The notes: generated from the letters alone by a model not told the origin. 7,273 nt of DNA from JBBQIY01 sp964618405 (GCA_964618405.1 CAZUAY010000198.1:1-7273); one strand, 5' to 3'; counted from the stretch's first letter, positions 1-7,151 are shown. Translations and numbers: made by a program.

Positions 1-41
1 CTGTTGGAAATTGAGAGTGCAAAGAACTCAGAATGTCTAGC

Positions 42-75
42 GACTCGCAACTCGCCAACTCGCAACTGTAATCGG
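42..75 (+). repeat. Heptamer repeat array NACTCGC followed by CTGTAATCGG
   Basis: Units GACTCGC (42-48), AACTCGC (49-55) and AACTCGC (57-63, after one extra C) are followed by AACTG and then CTGTAATCGG at 66-75. That 10-mer occurs again at 6967-6976. The block resembles the reverse complement of about 6997-7033, so both ends of the window carry the same repeat family. No gene is seen in 1-161 apart from this repeat and a weak promoter candidate. Confidence 0.6.
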
Positions 76-81
76 AAGTAC

Positions 82-111
82 TGGACGAAATACAGACTGA
101 AATGCTATGTT
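82..111 (+). promoter_or_regulatory. Weak candidate promoter for the acyltransferase-like gene
   Basis: An extended -10-like TGCTATGTT lies at 103-111. A poor -35-like TGGACG lies at 82-87, 18 bp from TATGTT. This would place the transcript start about 45 bp before the ATG at 162. The match is weak and is offered only because no better promoter is visible in the gap. Confidence 0.2.
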
Positions 112-161
112 TGTTCCGTTGCTTTATTTATGACTCGCATCATTGACTTTAGAAAGATTTT

Positions 162-1313
162 ATGCCTACACCAAACGAGTACGAACCGGCTTTCATTAGC
201 GACTACCTGCGTGCGCCTAATCTTTTGAGCCGTGACGCCGCATGGTGCGGCATCGGATCTGAGTTCTGTAAAATGATTACCGACGCCGCCCAAGCGTTAC
301 TCCAACGTCCTGATCGCCTCGCTGATCTTGCTCGTTGCGCCAATTCTCTCTTCGGCCCTAGTGAGTGGGAGCCCGCCGCGTGGAAAGACACCCCACGGGA
401 CAACTCACTTGGCGAACGTTTTTTCTTACTCTTACCTCACCTGCAACGCCTAACCCACATCCGCCACGAGTACTCAACACGCGGTATCCCCGACTACGTT
501 TTGCGCGATACCCTCGCCGATATCCCGATCTGGATTGAAACACATCGTCAGCGAACCGGTCTACCTGGATTTCAAGAAGCGGGGTGGATGCGCCTGCATT
601 TCCAGCTAAATCTGATACGGCTCGGACGACTTCAGTTCCAACCCACAACGTATAACGGTACTTTTGTCGCCCTCAGACATCGACACACCGGTAGCACGTG
701 TATCGTCGCCCGTGGCGAACGCACGATTACACAACAAGGTATTTTCGCAAATAGCGAAGGCGCCTCGGGTACAGTTATCGAACTAACTTACACCGAAGTT
801 GACGGCGAGATACGTCGCGCACACGTCGTACAGCCGAATGGCACTCTTGCACTAATACCTACAGATTTTGAACCGGGTTGTTGGGAAAGACAGCTCACAC
901 GAGGCGATGCCATCTTGGCCCTCCACATTCCCGCAGGAGAGCGCCTCCTCTTCTCAGCTTGTCAGGATTCATTCCGCCAAGCGGCGGCTTTTTTCCCAAG
1001 ATATTTCAGCGAGAATCCTACGCCACGTGCCGTGACCTGCAGTAGCTGGCTCTTCTACCCAGGTCTAGGCGACATCCTGCCTGCCGATGCCAACATTGTA
1101 CGCTTCCAGCGAGCCTTCCATCGCTTCCCAGTGCCAGGTGCCACCGCCGCCCAGACTTACGAACGTGCCTTTTCTCCTTTTGGAAAAGCAATTACGAAAG
1201 AACAACTCAAAGGAACCCTACAGCAGCGGCTCTTCGACCACATTCAGGCCGGACACGTCCCCATCACAGCCGGCGGACTCGTCCTCGCCCCATTCGAAAA
1301 TTGGGGGAAGTAG
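162..1313 (+). CDS. Acyltransferase-like protein, NAT_N/GNAT_C family
   Basis: The 383-residue soluble protein has no signal peptide or membrane segment. Family recognition is from memory of conserved stretches. A Gly-Trp-Met-Arg-Leu-His-Phe segment lies at 141-147, followed by an RLGRLQFQP stretch, and marks the junction into the GNAT-like C-terminal domain. HIPAGERLLFSACQDSFRQA begins at about 255, a CSSWL motif ends at Trp296-Leu297, and NIVRFQRAF lies at 311-319. These fit proteins annotated as an N-acyltransferase N-terminal domain followed by a GNAT-like C-terminal domain. The substrate is unknown, and acyl transfer is inferred from fold similarity only. The length is normal for the family. 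The ATG at 162 has only a weak purine stretch (AGAAAG) upstream, but the N-terminus fits the family start and no better start is visible. The gene stands alone on the plus strand, convergent with the nusA operon and flanked by repeats on both sides. Confidence 0.72.
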   Translation: MPTPNEYEPAFISDYLRAPNLLSRDAAWCGIGSEFCKMITDAAQALLQRPDRLADLARCANSLFGPSEWEPAAWKDTPRDNSLGERFFLLLPHLQRLTHIRHEYSTRGIPDYVLRDTLADIPIWIETHRQRTGLPGFQEAGWMRLHFQLNLIRLGRLQFQPTTYNGTFVALRHRHTGSTCIVARGERTITQQGIFANSEGASGTVIELTYTEVDGEIRRAHVVQPNGTLALIPTDFEPGCWERQLTRGDAILALHIPAGERLLFSACQDSFRQAAAFFPRYFSENPTPRAVTCSSWLFYPGLGDILPADANIVRFQRAFHRFPVPGATAAQTYERAFSPFGKAITKEQLKGTLQQRLFDHIQAGHVPITAGGLVLAPFENWGK

Positions 1314-1381
1314 GCACGATCGTAATCGTAATCCTTGCCTCTGGATGCGAAGGGAACGGGTTAGAGCAAAATGCCACCTGC

Positions 1382-1457
1382 ACTGGGAGCATAGGCATCC
1401 TGCCTGTGCACAGATACCTCTTCTACGCCAAACAGGCAAGATGCCTGTTCTCCCAGT
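1382..1457. repeat. Large imperfect inverted repeat between convergent genes, possible bidirectional terminator
   Basis: The left arm (1382-1407) and right arm (1432-1457) are 26 bp each and complementary with three mismatches, with a 24-bp loop between them. Each arm also holds its own small palindrome: AGGCA-TCC-TGCCT at 1393-1405 and AGGCA-AGA-TGCCT in the right arm. ACTGGG/CCCAGT closes the base. It fills most of the 173-bp gap between stop codons at 1313 and 1487, so it could terminate transcripts from both sides, although no clear U-tract follows. The GGCATCCTGCC core looks like a dispersed palindromic repeat family (recalled, not searched). Confidence 0.7.
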
Positions 1458-1486
1458 AGCAAGACAATCATGAAGGCGCTAGCAAG

Positions 1487-2284
1487 CTACTCTGCCGGGG
1501 GCGCTTTTGGGGCATCAGGCTTCTCAGCGGGAGCTCGGGGCTTGAGAATGCCCATCTCAATCAATTCTTTGCGAGGCCGAAGGCGAATATCATCTAACCC
1601 AATCGCCTTCTGCACGATGAAGAAAATGTTGCTATTGAGCGGATGGAAGCCATGGGAGAGGCAATCATCAAGCGCCGCTGGCGTTGGCGTATAGCGCATC
1701 ACCGCTTCACGTTCCTGCCGGTATCCAGCACCAATGCAGTGCCCGAGGGCTTGGAAGAGCCGTTTGCCCATGCGGAGATTGACCGTTTCGTCGTCACCGC
1801 CGCCCGCCTTCACCCAACCTGCGTCCATCACAACCCAGTATTCATACGGCGCCGTGAGAATCGGCGTGAGACCCTTCTCCTTCGATAGAACCATCACGAT
1901 CTTCGCTTTGTCATCATGCTTGGCTCGGGTGGATTCAATAAACTTACGCGGATTGCTTCCCGTTTCGCCTTCTGCCTTTTCAGCGACAACCGAGACGCGG
2001 AGCTGTTTTTCCATCAGCGCGCATTCATCTGCAAGCCATTGATCATCGACCGCCCCATCCAGATTGACGATGAGAAGGTAATTCAAGGGTGTCGTAAAGG
2101 CCTCGGGTGGAAGCGGACGCGGAAGCGCTCCCACTGCTGGAGACGCTCCCAGCTTCTTTCTTGCTAGCGACTTAGCGGGCGAGGACGGCATGTCCAGAAC
2201 AGGTCGTTGGACCTCCTGAGCTGAGGCTGAAAAAGCAAAGGCGACGGCCACAACCAGAGGCGAGATAAGGGCTGCAATTTTCAT
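1487..2284 (-). CDS. Secreted archaemetzincin-like protein with degenerate zinc site
   Basis: The product has 265 residues. The ATG at 2284 is chosen because AAGGAGGAG lies just upstream and because it gives a clean signal peptide (MKIAALISPLVVAVAFAFSA, cleavage probably after SASA). A longer open frame to 2332 would bury this leader. A Pro/Ala-rich linker to about 65 leads into a globular domain starting TPLNYLLIVNLDG. Residues 178-188 read QALGHCIGAGY and Met196 sits in VMRY. Against the archaemetzincin pattern HExxHxxGx3Cx4CxM, His182, Gly185 and Met196 are at the expected spacing. The first His is Gln178, the catalytic Glu is Ala179, the third His is Tyr188, and the Cys positions are Arg189 and Ala194. 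It is therefore probably not a working zinc peptidase. The tail is rich in Pro, Ala and Lys. It starts one base after the rbfA stop and should be co-transcribed with it. Family assignment is inferred from motif spacing. Confidence 0.65.
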   Translation of the reverse strand: MKIAALISPLVVAVAFAFSASAQEVQRPVLDMPSSPAKSLARKKLGASPAVGALPRPLPPEAFTTPLNYLLIVNLDGAVDDQWLADECALMEKQLRVSVVAEKAEGETGSNPRKFIESTRAKHDDKAKIVMVLSKEKGLTPILTAPYEYWVVMDAGWVKAGGGDDETVNLRMGKRLFQALGHCIGAGYRQEREAVMRYTPTPAALDDCLSHGFHPLNSNIFFIVQKAIGLDDIRLRPRKELIEMGILKPRAPAEKPDAPKAPPAE

Positions 2285-2285
2285 T

Positions 2286-2705
2286 CTACTTCTCCTCCTT
2301 GTCATGCTCGTTGGTCGATTCACCTTGCGCATCCTCCGTAGGATCGGTGGGATCCTCGGGAATTACTATTTGGCTAAGCAACTTCAAGACATTGTCACCT
2401 TTTTGAATAGACTGAGTCTGTTTAAAAAACAATTTAGGCGTATACTTCAGTGCAACCGTTTTAGCAATATGCGCTTGAAAATCGACACGGTGGCGGCGGA
2501 GCCATTTCATCAGCACCTCTGCTTCGGCCTCAGTACCCATGATGGAAACTTGCACCGAAGCTTCCCGCAGGTCACGAGTCACGGCCACGTCCACAAAAGA
2601 AATTTTCCCGACTTCAGCATCCTCGCCTTGGCCGGTTCGAAAAAGTGCCAACCCCAGTTCGCGCCGGATGATTTCGTTGACACGTTTGATTCTATCTATG
2701 CTCAT
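2286..2705 (-). CDS. rbfA: 30S ribosome-binding factor RbfA
   Basis: RbfA is a single KH-type domain protein that binds the 30S subunit near the 5' helix of 16S rRNA and helps late maturation of the small subunit. The 139-residue product starts MSIDRIKRVNEIIRREL, the usual RbfA first helix. It continues through KISFVDVAVTRDLREASVQVSI, the family's central strand pair with its T-x-D-L-x-x-A-x-V core, and a third part around KTVALKYTPKLFF. After about residue 112 comes an acidic Glu/Asp/Thr-rich tail, which is variable in the family. The ATG at 2705 is preceded by GGGAGGA at good spacing. It lies 94 bp downstream of the infB stop and one base before the secreted-protein gene, matching the widespread nusA-infB-rbfA order. 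Confidence 0.93.
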   Translation of the reverse strand: MSIDRIKRVNEIIRRELGLALFRTGQGEDAEVGKISFVDVAVTRDLREASVQVSIMGTEAEAEVLMKWLRRHRVDFQAHIAKTVALKYTPKLFFKQTQSIQKGDNVLKLLSQIVIPEDPTDPTEDAQGESTNEHDKEEK

Positions 2706-2738
2706 GTTTTAATCCTCCCTTGGGATAAACCGAGGGGT

Positions 2739-2762
2739 CTGCGGCGATGAATTCTGCCGCAG
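2739..2762 (-). other. Perfect stem-loop between infB and rbfA
   Basis: CTGCGGC (2739-2745) pairs perfectly with GCCGCAG (2756-2762) around a 10-nt loop. It is about 34 bp upstream of the rbfA start and 37 bp downstream of the infB stop. No U-run follows on the minus strand, so it is not a typical intrinsic terminator. An mRNA processing or stability element is possible. Confidence 0.45.
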
Positions 2763-2799
2763 GGAAACCCACATTGGATTCGAAAAATCCGCAAAGAGC

Positions 2800-5544
2800 C
2801 TACAGCGTCTTCGGCAAGGCCTCAAACGAGAAGCACTCGATGATATCGTTCTCTTGGAAGTCCTCAAAGTCCGCAAGAAGAATGCCGCACTCCTGAGCCT
2901 GCGTGACCTCCTTAACCTCTTCCTTAAAGTGACGGATCGAAGAGAAACTACCCGTGTGGATGAGCTTCTTGTTGCGCAGAACGCGGGCTTTGCCAGACAT
3001 TGTCATCACGCCGTCTAGAACAATACTACCGGCAGCGACGCCGATATGGCTGAGGGTAAAGATCTGCTTAACCTGAGCGTGTCCACGTACAATCTCGCGG
3101 TGTTCGACAGGAATGAGATCAAGCATTTCCTGCTTAACGTAGTCGAGCAATTCGTAGATAATACGGAAGGTTTTAACGCGGACATCCAAATGGCGTGCTT
3201 CCGCATTGACTCCAGATTCGGGTGACACGTTGAATCCGATGATGACGGCGTTGCTATTTGCCGCACGCTGTACGTCATTGGAAGATATAGCTCCAGTGCT
3301 GGCTTGAATCATGTTGCACGTGACCTTCTCGCTCTTCACTTGAAGAATGGAATCGGTAACCGCTTCAACGGACCCCTGCACGTCAGCGCGCAGGATAATG
3401 CCCAGCTCGAGTGTATCCGCTTCGTGCATCTTCTTAAAGATATCATCAACAGAACGTGCCTTGGTCACGCCACCGAGCATCTCTTCCTTCTTACGCTGAG
3501 CGTATTCGGAAGCAAGATCGCGTGCGCGTTTTTCGTTAATCATCACACGGAATTCAGCACCCGCCTCGGGAACGCCAGAAAGGCCCATAACGCGGCCCGC
3601 TTCGGAAGGCTTAAGCGACTTGACCCTGCGGTCATTGCTGTCAATAATCGCTCGTACGCGGCCATACTGCTCACCGCAGAGCATGACATCGCCCACATTG
3701 AGTGTTCCCCCAGTAACCAGCACACTGGCGATCGGTCCGCTGCCGGGCTTCATCTCCGCTTCAATCACGGTGCCGTTCGCACGGCGCCCCGGATTCGCGG
3801 TAAGTTCCAGAACCTCGGCCTGCAGGAGAATCATGTCGAGAAGATTTCCAACACCATCGCCTGTCGTGGCGCTGACTTGGCAGACAACGGTGTCGCCGCC
3901 CCACTCTTCTGGTGTTAGGCTCTCGCCTTGAAGTTGCTGCATCACCTGCATCGGATTTGCATCAGGTTTGTCGCATTTATTGATGGCGATCATGATCGTC
4001 ACGCCTTCAGCGCGCGCATGCTTGATCGCCTCCTTCGTCTGCGGCATGATGCCATCATCGGCTGCAACAATGACAACCGCAATATCGGTAAGGTGAGCAC
4101 CACGAGCGCGCATGGCGGAGAACGCCGCATGCCCCGGTGTGTCCAAGAACGTAATCAGTTGTCCGTTCACATCGACCGTATACGCCGCGATATGCTGCGT
4201 GATGCCACCCGCTTCGCCTGTGACGACGTGCGCGGAGCGAATGCGATCCATGAGTGAAGTTTTACCGTGATCAACGTGGCCCAAGAAGGTGACAACTGGG
4301 GGACGCGGAATGAGCTGGTCAGCGCGATCCTCTGGGATGTCATCGTCCGCAGTGGCACTCTTCAGTACCAAGCGATTGTCGACGGAGCGTTTCGATTTCT
4401 CCTGCTCGACGGTGAACCCGTGCAGGCTCGCAATACGCGTGGCCGTCTCGGCGTCTACGCTCTGGTTGATCGAAGCCAAGATACCGATCTTCATGAGTTG
4501 CGCGATAATGATGTTCGGACGTGTACCAAGCCGATCTGCGAGGTCTTTCACAAGAATCGATCCGTGAAGGCGGAGAACAGTAGAATCCGTAGGTGCCTCT
4601 TCCTCGGCAATGGGTTTTTTCTGCCCCTGACGATCCGGTACGAGTCGTCCACGTTTGTCACGGGGACCACGAACATCATGCTCTTCGCCTCTACGCGTGG
4701 GCATGGTGCGAGCTGGGCTCGGCTGAGCAACTTTAGACAGGCTGCGTGGCAGAACATCGGCCTCGTCTTCCTCGTCGACCGGATGCATCGGACGGGGTGC
4801 GTGCTTGGTTTTCTTAACCTCCGACTTCGTGGCCTCAGTCTTGCCATCAGCGCTGGATGTCACAGCAGCGGCCTCAACAACCTTCTCAACTGGCTTAGCA
4901 ACTGGAGCGACCTGCTGCACGGTTACCTCAGGGCGAGGCTCCTGCATCGGCCGTTGCGGAAGATCGCGCAACATGCTTGATGCGGCGGTCCGCGACGAGG
5001 GTTGCTGGGGTGGCGGAGTTACGGCGACAACGGGTACCTCCGGCGTAGCGGCTACTTCTACAGGCGCTGGCTCGCTTTCGGACACGGGTGCCAATGCCTC
5101 GACGGCTATCGCAACAGACGGAGCTTCAACGGTAGGCTTCGTCTCAACAACAGACACCGCTTCAGCAGGAGCTACCGCTTCAACCAGGGGAGCTGCACTC
5201 GGCTCCGGCAGCACTGCCGCCCCCTGTTCACGAGCGTTGCGTGCTTCTTGTATTTGCTTCGCGAGCGCAATCGCTTCAGCAAGCCCTGCGGAGGTTTCGG
5301 CAAGGGTTTTCGACGCAACTTTAGCAGCAAGGGCGCGCTTCGCTTCTAAGGCATGGCGCATCGCCACCTCATCGTCGGCAATATCGATTGACGAACGGTT
5401 CTTGAAGCCAGTACGCAATTCGCTTTCCTCGTCGGCATCCAGCGTGGCGACGTAGGTCGTTACCTCCAAGCCGAGATTTTTGGCCTGCATAAACAGGTCA
5501 CGCGACGAGGTATTCAGTTCTTTGGCTAATTCAGACAGTCTCAT
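2800..5544 (-). CDS. infB: Translation initiation factor IF-2
   Basis: IF-2 is the GTPase that brings fMet-tRNA to the 30S subunit and promotes 50S joining. The product has 914 residues, close to the E. coli protein. An IF2_N domain occupies about 1-50 (MRLSELAKELNTSSRDLF). A long Ala/Val/Pro/Glu linker then a basic stretch run to about 318, and a second IF2_N domain covers about 319-378. The GTPase domain shows G1 GHVDHGKT at 422-429, G3 DTPGHAAF at 468-475 and G4 NKCD at 522-525, all intact. Domains II and III follow, and a C-terminal domain carries the ECGILLADFEDFQENDIIE signature that binds initiator tRNA in the family. The start ATG overlaps the nusA stop as ATGA. The Shine-Dalgarno is weak (AAGA directly before the ATG), so translation is probably coupled to nusA. 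The product is apparently complete and functional. Confidence 0.97.
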   Translation of the reverse strand: MRLSELAKELNTSSRDLFMQAKNLGLEVTTYVATLDADEESELRTGFKNRSSIDIADDEVAMRHALEAKRALAAKVASKTLAETSAGLAEAIALAKQIQEARNAREQGAAVLPEPSAAPLVEAVAPAEAVSVVETKPTVEAPSVAIAVEALAPVSESEPAPVEVAATPEVPVVAVTPPPQQPSSRTAASSMLRDLPQRPMQEPRPEVTVQQVAPVAKPVEKVVEAAAVTSSADGKTEATKSEVKKTKHAPRPMHPVDEEDEADVLPRSLSKVAQPSPARTMPTRRGEEHDVRGPRDKRGRLVPDRQGQKKPIAEEEAPTDSTVLRLHGSILVKDLADRLGTRPNIIIAQLMKIGILASINQSVDAETATRIASLHGFTVEQEKSKRSVDNRLVLKSATADDDIPEDRADQLIPRPPVVTFLGHVDHGKTSLMDRIRSAHVVTGEAGGITQHIAAYTVDVNGQLITFLDTPGHAAFSAMRARGAHLTDIAVVIVAADDGIMPQTKEAIKHARAEGVTIMIAINKCDKPDANPMQVMQQLQGESLTPEEWGGDTVVCQVSATTGDGVGNLLDMILLQAEVLELTANPGRRANGTVIEAEMKPGSGPIASVLVTGGTLNVGDVMLCGEQYGRVRAIIDSNDRRVKSLKPSEAGRVMGLSGVPEAGAEFRVMINEKRARDLASEYAQRKKEEMLGGVTKARSVDDIFKKMHEADTLELGIILRADVQGSVEAVTDSILQVKSEKVTCNMIQASTGAISSNDVQRAANSNAVIIGFNVSPESGVNAEARHLDVRVKTFRIIYELLDYVKQEMLDLIPVEHREIVRGHAQVKQIFTLSHIGVAAGSIVLDGVMTMSGKARVLRNKKLIHTGSFSSIRHFKEEVKEVTQAQECGILLADFEDFQENDIIECFSFEALPKTL

Positions 5545-6818
5545 TCTTGTGGTATGCTCTTGGAATCGATGTTCTCGGCGGCCTTGTTCCAGATACGGCT
5601 GGCGAGATCATCTTCCAAATTTGTAAATTGTATAAACTCCGCGAGGGGTACGTTCGCAATGCCCTCTGGTGAGTGGTATCCCATGTTGAACACGGTTTCG
5701 GCAACGTCTGCTGGTATTTCAAGTAGCTCGGAAAGGCCGCTGATCGCATCGCGAACCCTTTCGTCAAAACTCTTGGGTGCCTCAGTCTTTTCGACCTTGA
5801 CCTTCCATCCCAGCAACATAGCCGTGAGGCGGACGTTCTGTCCGTGCTTCCCTATTGTCTGCGTATAGTTCTCCGGAAGAACAGTGGCGATAACCATGTT
5901 CTTCCCGTCCGTATCCTTTCCAACCTTGATACTCTCGACTTTGGCAGGCGCGAGGGCATTCATAGCGAATACGCGAATATCCTCGCTCCATTCGACGATG
6001 TCGATTTTCTCGCCGTTGAGCTCTTGGATCACGGGCTTAATTCTGCTCCCCCGTACGCCAACGCAGGCTCCCACGGGGTCCACTTTCGGATCAAGACTCC
6101 GAACGGCCATCTTCGTCCTGTACCCAGGATCGCGTGCAGTCCCCATGACTTCGATAACGCCATCCTTGATCTCGGTGGCCTGTTCAACGAAAAGCGATTT
6201 CACAAATTCAGGCGCACTACGGGAAAGCACAATGCTCGGCGTGCTCTGATCCTTCTCGTTTTCAACGCGAAGGAGAAAAGCGCGGAATCGCTCGGTCTGA
6301 TCGAAATTATCGGTTGGCAGTCTGTTCTTAGAATCCATGATGGCTTCGCCGCCGCCATCAACCTCACAGATGTAGTCGCCACGCGACACCTGCTTAACCG
6401 TGGCAGAAATGATCTTGCCCACCTGCGAAAGATAGCGCTGGTAGACGACGTCGCGCTCCGCGTTGCGGATGTTTTGCATCAGCGCCTGTTTGGCTGCTTG
6501 CGCTGCAATTCGTCCGAAATCCTTCGGTGCCGCCTTTACGTCGATCTGGTCACCTAATTCTACATCGGCCTTGATCAACTTGGCCTTCTCGAGCGTGATA
6601 AAATCAATGCCGGTCGCTGTATCACTGACGATGAGGGTCTGGTACGTGGAAATGTCGCAGGTTCGTGGGTCGATTGAAACACGAACGTCTCTCGACGTCC
6701 CTAGGCTTTTCCTAGCGGCGTTCTGCAGAGCCCCTTCAACAGCTTTGATCAAAACATCTCTGCTGATGCCCTTTTCCCGCTCGAGATAACTCAAGACAGT
6801 AAGCAATTCGTTGTTCAT
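5541..6818 (-). CDS. nusA: Transcription termination/antitermination factor NusA
   Basis: NusA binds RNA polymerase and nascent RNA and modulates pausing, intrinsic and Rho termination and antitermination. The 425-residue product starts MNNELLTVLSYLEREKGISRD, the typical polymerase-binding N-terminal domain (about 1-130). An S1 domain begins at about 134 (GKIISATVKQV). KH1 has GVRGSRI at 254-260 and KH2 has IGKHGQN at 322-328. After about 359 one helix-hairpin-helix-like unit remains (LLEIPADVAETVFNMGYHSPEGIANVP). The second acidic repeat of E. coli NusA (495 residues) is absent, as in many phyla. The ATG at 6818 follows GAGGTAAGA, a fair ribosome-binding site. It is the first gene of the operon and overlaps infB by four bases. 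rimP, its common upstream partner, is not present. Confidence 0.96.
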   Translation of the reverse strand: MNNELLTVLSYLEREKGISRDVLIKAVEGALQNAARKSLGTSRDVRVSIDPRTCDISTYQTLIVSDTATGIDFITLEKAKLIKADVELGDQIDVKAAPKDFGRIAAQAAKQALMQNIRNAERDVVYQRYLSQVGKIISATVKQVSRGDYICEVDGGGEAIMDSKNRLPTDNFDQTERFRAFLLRVENEKDQSTPSIVLSRSAPEFVKSLFVEQATEIKDGVIEVMGTARDPGYRTKMAVRSLDPKVDPVGACVGVRGSRIKPVIQELNGEKIDIVEWSEDIRVFAMNALAPAKVESIKVGKDTDGKNMVIATVLPENYTQTIGKHGQNVRLTAMLLGWKVKVEKTEAPKSFDERVRDAISGLSELLEIPADVAETVFNMGYHSPEGIANVPLAEFIQFTNLEDDLASRIWNKAAENIDSKSIPQE

Positions 6819-6920
6819 TCTTACCTCGATTCCAGTAACGGACGACCCGTTGTAGTGTCAAATAACAAAAGACGCGGAAACCGTAAAGATCGGACTCCAC
6901 ATCGCAATTCGAGAAACAAC

Positions 6921-6948
6921 ATTACAGCATATTTGACCAATAAGTCAA
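6921..6948 (-). promoter_or_regulatory. Putative sigma-70-type promoter of the nusA operon
   Basis: On the minus strand TTGACT (6948-6943) is separated by 16 bp from TGTAAT (6926-6921), each five of six to consensus. Transcription would start near 6914, leaving a leader of about 95 nt before nusA. The -35 overlaps a small dyad, TTGAC-N6-GTCAA (6933-6948), which could be an operator. Prediction is by eye only. Confidence 0.4.
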
Positions 6949-6966
6949 TCTCTAAATGCGCCATCT

Positions 6967-7003
6967 CTGTAATCGGTCAGGCACAGGGGCTGTGCCATTA
7001 CAG
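6967..7003. repeat. Long composite hairpin
   Basis: Outer arms CTGTAAT (6967-6973) and ATTACAG (6997-7003) and inner arms GGCACAG (6980-6986) and CTGTGCC (6990-6996) pair perfectly around a GGG loop, with a 6-nt bulge on one side. It lies upstream of the nusA promoter. The first ten bases recur at 66-75. Confidence 0.65.
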
Positions 7004-7005
7004 TC

Positions 7006-7033
7006 GCGAGTTGCTAGTGGCTAGTCGCTAGTA
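7006..7033 (-). repeat. Heptamer repeat array, NACTMGC, minus orientation
   Basis: Read on the minus strand, four adjacent 7-bp units are TACTAGC, GACTAGC, CACTAGC and AACTCGC, then GACT running into the CTGTAAT hairpin. The first base of each unit varies while ACT(A/C)GC is kept. Confidence 0.65.
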
Positions 7034-7041
7034 GCCACGGT

Positions 7042-7086
7042 AGGGGTAGTCGACAAAGTTCGCGACAAAACTCACGACAAAGTTTT
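7042..7086. repeat. 45-bp block with three 12-bp CGACAAA units, copy 1
   Basis: CGACAAA starts at 7051, 7063 and 7075, an exact 12-bp period. The whole block matches 7198-7242 at 42 of 45 positions in the same orientation. Confidence 0.8.
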
Positions 7087-7094
7087 GGGGACAT

Positions 7095-7111
7095 CCGCGA
7101 TCACCGATCGC
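7095..7111. repeat. GATCGC palindrome with ACC loop
   Basis: CCGCGATC (7095-7102), loop ACC, then GATCGC (7106-7111). It is the reverse complement of the core at 7177-7193, so the two form an inverted pair. Confidence 0.6.
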
Positions 7112-7112
7112 C

Positions 7113-7140
7113 CACTCGCAACTCACTACTCGCGACTTCT
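7113..7140 (+). repeat. Heptamer repeat array, NACTCGC, plus orientation
   Basis: Four units in exact 7-bp register: CACTCGC, AACTCAC, TACTCGC and the diverged GACTTCT. Same family as 42-63 and 7006-7033. Confidence 0.6.
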
Positions 7141-7151
7141 CCACTGTGGCT

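Noticed and set aside
2285..2332. Upstream start at 2332 for the secreted-protein gene
   Set aside because: It would overlap rbfA and put 16 charged residues before a clean signal peptide. The strong Shine-Dalgarno belongs to the ATG at 2284.
4960..4980. Internal start for a short IF-2 isoform, at the Met near residue 191
   Set aside because: No Shine-Dalgarno-like sequence precedes it, and it lies inside the low-complexity linker.
4267..5455. Long plus-strand open frames opposite infB (4267-4980 and 4805-5455)
   Set aside because: They are antisense to the GTPase and linker regions of a clearly real infB. The low-complexity Ser/Thr/Ala composition mirrors the Ala/Pro/Val linker and no start signal is seen.
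5844..6557. Plus-strand open frame opposite nusA
   Set aside because: It is a shadow of an intact nusA with all domains recognised, and it has no ribosome-binding site or family resemblance.
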